The notes under the pieces: model-generated
Database searches by the model: none
The model's input: only the letters and a program-made list of their open reading frames with translations
What the model was told of the DNA's origin: nothing
Shown: positions 58,201 to 64,000 of the stretch, one piece after another
Numbering within the stretch: the first letter of the stretch is position 1
Layout of the letters: every line of letters starts with the position of its first letter
Made by a program: the position numbers and the translations under genes
Source: CAWEYO01 sp963813315
GTDB taxonomy: Bacteria; Pseudomonadota; Alphaproteobacteria; Rhizobiales; Rhizobiaceae
Assembly (NCBI GenBank): GCA_963813315.1
Contig: CAWEYO010000014.1
Location: 62,001 to 126,000, forward strand
Reading direction: 5' to 3'
DNA: 64,000 nucleotides

Positions 58201-59178
58201 TCACAACCAGCCGCGACCCTTGAAATACAAAAACGGCAGCACGGCGGAGATCACCATCAGGACAATAGCGAGCGGGTAGCCCAGCAGCCATTTCAGCTCC
58301 GGCATGATTTCGAAGTTCATGCCGTAGATGGATGCGACAAGCGTTGGCGGCAGGAACACGACCGCCGCAACCGAAACGATCTTGATGATGGCGTTCTGCT
58401 CGATGTTGATCATGCCGAGCGTGGCGTCGAGCAGGAAGGTGATCTTCTGCGAAAGGAACGAGGCATGGTCACTGAGCGACGCAACGTCTCGCGACAAAGT
58501 CTTCACCCGTAAGCGGATGTCCTTCTCGCTCTTGCTTTGCAGCGTCGCATTGCCGAAGAACCCGGATAGCCGCTGCAACGAAATCAGGCTGTCCTGTATG
58601 TTCGACACGAGCTCCTCCTTGCGGCCGATCCGGCGCAGGATGAGCTGGAAATCGCGACCGCGCTTTGACGCATCCCGCTTCTCGGCCGGATGAAAGATCC
58701 CTTGAGAAAGCTCCACAACATCACGGCCAACACGCTCCAATACGTCGGCGAGCCGGTCGACGATCGCTTCGAGCAACGTCATCAGGATGGTCTCGCCGCT
58801 GGTGCAACCGAGCGCGACTTTCTCCGCGCGCTGAGGAAAGGTCTTGAATGCCTGCGGCTCATGATACCGTATCGTCACGAGCTTCTTTCCGACGAGCACG
58901 AAGCTGACCGGCGACATGATCGGCCGCTCGCCGTCCGTCTGGGAAGGAAGCGTCGCTGTCATGAAATAGGCGCCGTCCTCGCTATAGAGCCGGCTTGAGA
59001 TTTCAATCTCTTCCATTTCTTCCAGGGTGGGGATGCCGACGCCGAGCCACGATTCGACGGCGCTTTCTTCCTCTTTCGACGGGTTAAGCAGATCGACCCA
59101 CACGACCCGATCGCTATTTTGCAGGAGGCCGTCCACCGAATGCAGACGCTCGTTCTCCGCGACGAATGTCTTGATCAT
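58201..59178 (-). CDS. corA: CorA-type divalent cation transporter
   Basis: A 325-aa magnesium (or cobalt/nickel) channel. N-terminal funnel domain, then two C-terminal helices (IVSVAAVVFLPPTLVASIYG and GYPLAIVLMVISAVLPFLYF) with the GMN signature in YGMNFE before the second. Forms a pentamer in the inner membrane. Start chosen at 59178 (MIKTFVAENERL) with AGGGG upstream. Confidence 0.93.
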   Translation of the reverse strand: MIKTFVAENERLHSVDGLLQNSDRVVWVDLLNPSKEEESAVESWLGVGIPTLEEMEEIEISSRLYSEDGAYFMTATLPSQTDGERPIMSPVSFVLVGKKLVTIRYHEPQAFKTFPQRAEKVALGCTSGETILMTLLEAIVDRLADVLERVGRDVVELSQGIFHPAEKRDASKRGRDFQLILRRIGRKEELVSNIQDSLISLQRLSGFFGNATLQSKSEKDIRLRVKTLSRDVASLSDHASFLSQKITFLLDATLGMINIEQNAIIKIVSVAAVVFLPPTLVASIYGMNFEIMPELKWLLGYPLAIVLMVISAVLPFLYFKGRGWL

Positions 59179-59484
59179 CGCCAATTCCCCTTGTTCCAGC
59201 AGGAGGTGCGTCATCGATGACGCATTATTGAGGATTGCGTCCGACCGGATGGCCGCACAGGGCGCCAGCCGGGATGTCGCGCCCGATAGACCCGCATCGG
59301 GGCGAGGTCAAGCCATACCGGATGATATTGACGACCCGACCGCGGTGGCTAGAGCGGCGGACGCTTTTACGGAACCAGCGCCGCCGCTCTATCTCTTTGT
59401 CTGAGCATCGGATTTTTCCCGAATCCGTTTCCCCCTTTCGGGTCCGATGCTCTAACCTCGGTATGCGACGAGAAACCCGCGGGC
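59179..59484. repeat. Spacer with dispersed palindromic repeat, copy 3
   Basis: 306 bp without a gene. At 59376-59456 the sequence CGCCGCTCTATCTCTTTGTC then TGAGCATCGGATTTTTCCCG and GGGTCCGATGCTCTA matches the element at 5639 (in opposite orientation), with TCGGATTTTT/CCTTTCGGGTCCGA arms. It sits between the start of corA and the end of the glycosyltransferase gene, so the corA promoter must be in the remaining 59179-59375. Confidence 0.75.
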
Positions 59485-62433
59485 CTACGAGATATCGCTT
59501 CGTTGAGCTCCTCTTTGAGTCAGGCACTTAGGGTGGAAGCCATAGCCGACTCTGTAGTAGAACTTCCCTGCGAGCGCCCCAGCCTTGTAAACAAGTCGCA
59601 TCTGGACAGGGTCCATTTCCTTGAACCAAGTGGAAAGGGAATCGTTACTCAGCTCGTCCGGTTTAAGATTGAACATGATGACCGTCCGATCATCCTGCTC
59701 GTTGCACAAAAACCAGTAATTATACATGAGACTGTTACTATTAAAGATCGCACGACCAACATTGTTCTCGACAGGGTCCTTTTCATTTCGGCGATAGAAG
59801 GCCAGTTGGCTCGTCAGAAAATACGTGTCCATACCGACGAGAAGTGGCTCACGTCCCGTCGCGAGTTCCACCTGGTCCTCGATTTCCTCGGCCGTTTTCC
59901 CAAACTCTTGCCATGCGATGGGAAGGTCTCGAAGGCTGCCACGGTACCCGATCCCCGGCAGACCGAGCACCATGTAATGCATGCCCGCTCCATACAAGAG
60001 CAACGCGATTGTAGCCGTTGCGCCCCAAGCGCGATAAGCGCGTGGTCCTGCGAAGAACGCTGTTCGCCGTTCGATGGCGATCATATGCGCAACCGCCGGC
60101 AGTACGGCAAGCCACAACGGACCGGTCCAATTGGGCTTGACTTGGTGAAACAAACTGAAAACGAAAAATACGGACAGCGGCGTCAATGCGTACACGGCAA
60201 TGAACGCCTGTTTCCGGTCGATGGGTCGACGGAACGCCTGGCCAAGCCCACCCGAATGGGTAAGCGCCGAAATTGCTGCGACAAGGCCGATCGGTGTGAT
60301 CAAGATCAGAATCGAGCCGAGAAGGATATGCAGCGAGAATTCCGGGACTGCTTCAATTCGCCGGACGCTCTGGAAGGCGAGCGAGGCCCAGTCGTGCGCT
60401 GCGTTCCAGGCAAGTACCGGCGAAAACAGCAGCATTGCAATGAGCGCCGCCAAATAGGGCCAGAAGCTAAAGAGCCACCGGCGAGATACCGGGTCAACGA
60501 GGATGAATATGAGGGTTGCCGGGCCTAACAGAGCGACGGTGTACTTCGAGAGCATGCCGAATCCCATGCACAGGCCCACACCCAGCCAGGCTTTTCGACG
60601 CTCTCCGAGGAGCGCGCGCTCGAGGAAAAACAGCGCTCCGGCCCATGCAGCCGTTAGCGGGGCATCGGGCATCATCAATATACCCATCGCGAAGAAGAAC
60701 GGCAAAGTGGACAACAGCAGGAGAGTAATGAAAGCTGCGGTCTTGCCGTAAAGATTACGTGCAAACTGAAACGAAAAGAACGCCGCGATCAGCCAACAGA
60801 GTGCGGCACCCAAACGCACTGCGAACTCCGTTTCGCCAAGCATCTTCGTGCCCAGCCAAATCAGCCACGCGACCATCGGTGGATGATCCAGATAGCCGAT
60901 GTCGAGATGCTGCGCGTAGTTCCAATAGTAGGCTTCCTCCGGCAACAGATCGACATTGCCCATGTAGATTAGCCTTAGTGCAATGACATAAGCGAGAACC
61001 CCGAGCGCAGCGATCCGCCACCGGACGGTCCGGGAAATGTGAGGGTTAAGGGACGGGAATATGAAAAAGGCGCTCCCAAGATAATTTACAACGGCTGCTG
61101 TTGCGATGCCGAGCAGGATCGCGTGTTCGGGAGGCCAACCCCAAGCGTCTACCGCGGTCGCCAGCACGCCCCCGCGTAAGAAGAGTGCCAACAGGCAGAC
61201 GGCGAAGAAGCGTGCGAAGCGATGCCAGTCCGGTTCAGTTTGGATGCGGGCGGACGCGGCGAAGGCCCATCGCGAGTTCAAAGCGTAGTTGAAGATCGTT
61301 GCCGCAGCGAAGCTGGCAATGTGCGCGACCAACATACCAAACTTGGCCAAGAACAACGCGCGGAAGACGAGAAGGTCAACGCCGAGCCCAATCAGCCCGA
61401 CTGTACCAAAACGGGCCGCCGTTCCAATCGAGACCGCGCCACCCGCGAGGACCATCAACCGGCGAATATAGGCGGCCATCTGCATGACACTGATCTTCGA
61501 TACGCCGTGGACGCGGTCGGAGAAAGTGATTGGCACCTCGGTTACCCGCAGCCCGTCTCCCCCGACGGCCATAATCTCGAGGGCGATCTTGAAACCGGCG
61601 GCAGCCGGATCGACGGCCAAGAGGCGGTCGCGGCGCACCGCGAAGAACCCTGACATCGGATCCTTGAGATCGCTCAGGGGCCAAGCCAGCACAGCACCAA
61701 GCCTGGACAGGATGCGCCGGCGCATCGGCCAATCCGGGGTGTGACCTCCCGCAACATAACGACTGCCGACAACCATGTCGCTTTCATTGCCGAAGATAGG
61801 GGCCACAAGCTGAGAGATCGAAGCCGGGGGATGGCTTAAGTCGGCGTCTATGACAACGACAACCGGCGCACAGGACTGCTCGGCGGCAGCCAGCACATCG
61901 CCTGCAAGTCCCCGACCTCCCCCGGCAGCAATGAGGCGGACCGGCCTACTCCCTTCCCAGCGTCGAACCCGCTCGATCGTTCCGTCGGTCGAGCCACCGT
62001 CGGCAATAAGAACCTCCAGATTCAAATCGGGCGATATCTGCGCCAGCACGGAAACCAGAAGTGAATCGATGTTCTCGACTTCATTCAGTGTTGGGATAAT
62101 CACCGATAACCGCGGGCCTTCGGGCTTATGCACTGTCGCGTCGATCGCTGGGGACCCCACGTTCTGCGCAGCTCGCCACTGTGTGCCGTGCCCACGGAGG
62201 CGCGCGATCTCGTCGCGCGGGTCCAAGCTCTCCGGCTCATTCTTCCGTATGCGCGACGACAGAAGTGAAACGCAGACCAGGCAGCCGACCAGAAGCGCGA
62301 CCCCTGCTGCCACCGCTACCAGCGCCGCAACGGTCACTTCCTCTTTCACCCCCTCAAGGCCGAGCAGCAGCACGAAGGCTGCCACCGCACTTGCTGTCAA
62401 GATCAGCCAGCCGCGTCCCTTGGTCCAGTCCAT
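59485..62433 (-). CDS. Fused glycosyltransferase: GT2 (dolichol-phosphate-type), GtrA, and GT39/ArnT-like membrane part
   Basis: A 982-aa protein. Two N-terminal helices, then a GT2 domain with SVIIPTLNEVENIDSLLVSV, DGGSTDGTIE, IDADLSHPP (DxD-like metal site) and MSGFFAVRRDRLLAVDP; next a GtrA-like module of four helices (near residues ~340-455, ending in TIFNYALNSRWAF); and a large C-terminal membrane domain with PEEAYYWNYAQHLDIGYLDH, PPMVAWLIWLGTKMLG and TEFAVRLGAAL (PMT/ArnT-type GT39/83). The first part would make polyprenyl-phosphate-sugar, the second flip it, the third transfer it, so all steps of a surface sugar addition may be in one chain. The ATG at 62433 has only a weak ribosome binding site. 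Target (lipid A, LPS, protein) unknown. Confidence 0.85.
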   Translation of the reverse strand: MDWTKGRGWLILTASAVAAFVLLLGLEGVKEEVTVAALVAVAAGVALLVGCLVCVSLLSSRIRKNEPESLDPRDEIARLRGHGTQWRAAQNVGSPAIDATVHKPEGPRLSVIIPTLNEVENIDSLLVSVLAQISPDLNLEVLIADGGSTDGTIERVRRWEGSRPVRLIAAGGGRGLAGDVLAAAEQSCAPVVVVIDADLSHPPASISQLVAPIFGNESDMVVGSRYVAGGHTPDWPMRRRILSRLGAVLAWPLSDLKDPMSGFFAVRRDRLLAVDPAAAGFKIALEIMAVGGDGLRVTEVPITFSDRVHGVSKISVMQMAAYIRRLMVLAGGAVSIGTAARFGTVGLIGLGVDLLVFRALFLAKFGMLVAHIASFAAATIFNYALNSRWAFAASARIQTEPDWHRFARFFAVCLLALFLRGGVLATAVDAWGWPPEHAILLGIATAAVVNYLGSAFFIFPSLNPHISRTVRWRIAALGVLAYVIALRLIYMGNVDLLPEEAYYWNYAQHLDIGYLDHPPMVAWLIWLGTKMLGETEFAVRLGAALCWLIAAFFSFQFARNLYGKTAAFITLLLLSTLPFFFAMGILMMPDAPLTAAWAGALFFLERALLGERRKAWLGVGLCMGFGMLSKYTVALLGPATLIFILVDPVSRRWLFSFWPYLAALIAMLLFSPVLAWNAAHDWASLAFQSVRRIEAVPEFSLHILLGSILILITPIGLVAAISALTHSGGLGQAFRRPIDRKQAFIAVYALTPLSVFFVFSLFHQVKPNWTGPLWLAVLPAVAHMIAIERRTAFFAGPRAYRAWGATATIALLLYGAGMHYMVLGLPGIGYRGSLRDLPIAWQEFGKTAEEIEDQVELATGREPLLVGMDTYFLTSQLAFYRRNEKDPVENNVGRAIFNSNSLMYNYWFLCNEQDDRTVIMFNLKPDELSNDSLSTWFKEMDPVQMRLVYKAGALAGKFYYRVGYGFHPKCLTQRGAQRSDIS

Positions 62434-62627
62434 AGTTTGTCTCTCAAGCACGGGTTGCGGCAAGCCACCGAGCATTGGCCATTGTGAATGACGCCGACGA
62501 AATTGCCCTTGCCGGCGTCTTCAAAGTTCACGCCGTCGCCGATGTACCAGACGTTGGCCGCAGTTTCCTGGGGATTGTCAATAGGTACGTCTGGAACAAA
62601 AGGTCGCGACACCGGCATGATGACCAT
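62403..62627 (-). CDS. Small hypothetical protein overlapping the glycosyltransferase start
   Basis: A 74-aa frame, MVIMPVSRPFVPDVPIDNPQ and ANVWYIGDGVNFEDAGKGNF then VGVIHNGQCSVACRNPCLRD, whose end overlaps the glycosyltransferase start by 31 bp. It reads more like a real protein than random sequence (two Cys pairs, ordered hydrophobic spacing), but no domain is recognised. The frame is open upstream to about 62715, just short of repeat copy D, so it may be the 3' end of a lost gene. Confidence 0.4.
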   Translation of the reverse strand: MVIMPVSRPFVPDVPIDNPQETAANVWYIGDGVNFEDAGKGNFVGVIHNGQCSVACRNPCLRDKLWTGPRDAAG

Positions 62628-62735
62628 GGGATATCCATCCGGAGATGGATCGCGATCATTGCCGATGGGTCGGTTCGCGCCAACTCTGGACGCTTGGAGG
62701 AGATGGAGCGACCGCTACGTCGGGGCCGATGCTCT

Positions 62736-62881
62736 GGGGCGTGTTGGTATTCAGGTGATGCCGGCCTGCAAATGGCGGTCTTCTCCGCTCCCGGTACTCA
62801 CGTACCCGAACGTACGCTGCGTGCCGGTTCTCGAAAACCGCCATTTTCGACTCGACCTGACCTGAACCTCAACACACCCTA
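62736..62881. repeat. Stop-codon-associated palindromic repeat, copy D
   Basis: 146 bp, beginning GGGGCGTGTTGG and ending AACACACCCTA, with the arms and core of copies A-C. Its last bases are the complement of the TAG stop codon of the ChaC-like gene on the minus strand. Confidence 0.9.
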
Positions 62882-63589
62882 AAGGACACCCCGGTCCGTC
62901 GCGTTTCGCTCTATCCGCTCCGCCACGAGGCGTTGAAGCCGCCAGAGGTTGCTGTCACGTATGCCCTTGGCTTCGAGGTGAGAAACCGTGTTAAGCAAAT
63001 ACTCGGCGCCGCTACCCCAATGGCCACGGGCCCGGGCCAGCACATCGGCAACGGCTCGAGAGATGAGGGGATAGAGGGGTGAAGCGCGGTCCATAACAAA
63101 GGCCAAGGCCGGTGTGGGGGCCGAGGAGGTATCGACAGTGATCCAACGGGGCATACTGTTGATTGGCTTGTAGGTGAACTCGCGTCGGAAGAGTTTACCG
63201 AATTGGCCTTCGAGGTTGTCATTGGGAAGATCGTACAGGACGCCTCGACATTGCCCTCCGCGATCCAGGGCCATCATAAGGCCCGGCTGCTCAGGCGTAC
63301 CGCGAAAGCGGGGCATGCGGAGGCAGAAGGCGCGATGCCAGCCCCGGGCAACACCCAGCTCTTCGCCGACATGCTCGATTTCCGGCTTCCAGATCAATGA
63401 TCCGCAAGCAAACAGGCGGGTCGGTGCGGCCGGGGCAGGATGAGTTCGGATCATTCGGTCGACCCAGCCATCATAGTCAGCATCGGTGTGTAGCTCGGCA
63501 CCGGGCGTCAAGCCCTGGTCGACGACGACCTTGTGGACCCTCGCGACATGATCTCGCGTCAACGCCAGCTTTCTCATTTTGGATGGCAT
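62879..63589 (-). CDS. ChaC-like gamma-glutamylcyclotransferase
   Basis: A 236-aa protein of the ChaC family (glutathione-specific gamma-glutamylcyclotransferase, giving 5-oxoproline and Cys-Gly). The substrate-loop motif is FACGSLIWKPE, where Cys62 replaces the usual Tyr of YGSLIW; the catalytic Glu is in RFRGTPEQPG, followed by RGVLYDLPNDNLEGQFGKLF. Start at 63589 follows GGAG; an upstream in-frame ATG lacks it. The Tyr-to-Cys change could alter substrate or activity. Its stop codon overlaps repeat copy D. Confidence 0.88.
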   Translation of the reverse strand: MPSKMRKLALTRDHVARVHKVVVDQGLTPGAELHTDADYDGWVDRMIRTHPAPAAPTRLFACGSLIWKPEIEHVGEELGVARGWHRAFCLRMPRFRGTPEQPGLMMALDRGGQCRGVLYDLPNDNLEGQFGKLFRREFTYKPINSMPRWITVDTSSAPTPALAFVMDRASPLYPLISRAVADVLARARGHWGSGAEYLLNTVSHLEAKGIRDSNLWRLQRLVAERIERNATDRGVL

Positions 63590-63744
63590 CGCTGTGCTCC
63601 ATCGGATCAAAGTCGCCAAGTTTTGGGCTGATGCCGCCAACATGGCAAGATCGAACGATGCTACAATGCAAATGCGCCAAACGGAGACATGGAGGCACTA
63701 CTCAAAAACTCAGTATCATTGGAACCGAAGCGGAGGAACCTTCC
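63590..63744. promoter_or_regulatory. Divergent spacer between ChaC-like gene and arylsulfatase
   Basis: 155 bp holding the promoters of both divergent genes. No clear operator recognised. Confidence 0.3.
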
Positions 63745-64000
63745 ATGAAAGCAGGCAAGCATTCTCTCGCGATGGCGGTTTCAGCCTTTGTGCTTATGCT
63801 CCATTCCTCAGGCTCCATAGCACAGCAAGTTACCGGTGAGGTGGGTTCGCCTGGCGCCACCACCACAATCACCGGAAAACAGCTTCCACCGCCCGATCCT
63901 GCGTTCGGGGGTGTGATCAAGGAGAAAGCCTCGGAATCGACGCCGTGGTGGGCGCCACGCATCGTGCCGCCGAAAGGCGCTCCGAACGTCTTACTGATCA
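63745..64000 (+). CDS. Arylsulfatase (N-terminal part; continues beyond the window)
   Basis: Begins with a signal peptide (SLAMAVSAFVLMLHSSGSIA) and runs through GGVIKEKASESTPWWAPRIV to PPKGAPNVLLI at the window edge, the start of the sulfatase core (PNVLLI...DD) that holds the metal-binding aspartates. GGAGGAACC precedes the ATG at 63745. Would hydrolyse a sulfate ester in the periplasm. The formylglycine motif is off the window. Confidence 0.85.
   Translation, partial: MKAGKHSLAMAVSAFVLMLHSSGSIAQQVTGEVGSPGATTTITGKQLPPPDPAFGGVIKEKASESTPWWAPRIVPPKGAPNVLLI

Noticed and set aside
62656..62844. Short frame in repeat copies B and D giving the same peptide (starting MAVFENRHAAY)
   Set aside because: The matching frame is interrupted by stop codons in copies A and C, while base pairing is kept in all copies; the element behaves as structured RNA, not as a gene.
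1..64000. Search for tRNA, rRNA, CRISPR arrays, transposases, phage genes and known riboswitches
   Set aside because: No tRNA-like cloverleaf with a GTTCRA arm, no array of spaced direct repeats, no transposase or integrase motif and no recognised riboswitch core was found by reading.

Overview
The window looks like a chromosomal segment of a GC-rich alphaproteobacterium of the order Hyphomicrobiales, most likely Phyllobacteriaceae (Mesorhizobium/Aminobacter-like). The evidence is a fused trpE(G) gene behind a Trp-codon leader peptide, a choline-type choXWV transporter, a second-type ClpS, a NolR-like ArsR regulator, a separate petA-petB-petC operon, and several dispersed palindromic intergenic repeats of the kind typical of rhizobial genomes. 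No tRNA, rRNA, CRISPR array, transposase or prophage gene was seen. Almost everything is core chromosomal metabolism; the accessory material is three toxin-antitoxin pairs, gene remnants and short repeats.

Layout. 1-5.7 kb: RNA methyltransferase fragment, ArsR regulator, HugZ-like protein, a frameshifted CaiB/BaiF CoA-transferase, SDR, DoxX, clpS, CBS protein. 5.8-9.05 kb: choXWV on the minus strand, with a 149-bp palindromic repeat and a terminator-like hairpin between choX and choW. 9.3-16.5 kb: five same-strand genes of unknown role built around a 636-aa AAA+ ATPase (coiled-coil protein, 386-aa protein, ATPase, 428-aa protein, DUF2333 membrane protein). 16.7-24.3 kb: fhs, SDR, trpL attenuator and trpE(G), a frameshifted CDF transporter, AbrB-family permease. 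24.4-33.6 kb: GNAT, PQQ-type sugar dehydrogenase, leuA with a possible Leu-rich leader, hydrolase, membrane protein behind a CtrA-like box, phosphoesterase, Nudix, glutathionyl-hydroquinone reductase, GNAT. 33.6-34.4 kb: Phd/PIN toxin-antitoxin. 34.5-41.4 kb: moxR-DUF58-two large membrane proteins. 41.5-44.1 kb: DUF1285, Nudix and CCA-adding enzyme. 44.2-47.9 kb: DUF1059, VapBC, hemF, small hypotheticals, trmL. 48-52.1 kb: two paralogous ABC exporters. 52.2-57.1 kb: small conserved protein, GNAT remnant, petABC, MazF-type toxin pair, apt. 57.1-64 kb: heptamer hairpin, two MaoC genes (one frameshifted), corA, a 982-aa GT2-GtrA-GT39 glycosyltransferase, ChaC-like protein and the start of an arylsulfatase.

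The most unusual material is (i) a family of five roughly 145-bp palindromic repeats, four of which overlap the stop codon of the adjacent gene, with a divergent copy whose outer arms have changed but still pair; (ii) the uncharacterised five-gene AAA+ cluster, whose second gene has its ribosome binding site buried in a 43-bp inverted repeat; and (iii) leader-peptide and operator structures upstream of trpE(G), leuA and two toxin-antitoxin pairs. Three genes carry a frameshift at a short base run, which could be real decay or sequence error; the two functions cannot be separated from the sequence alone.
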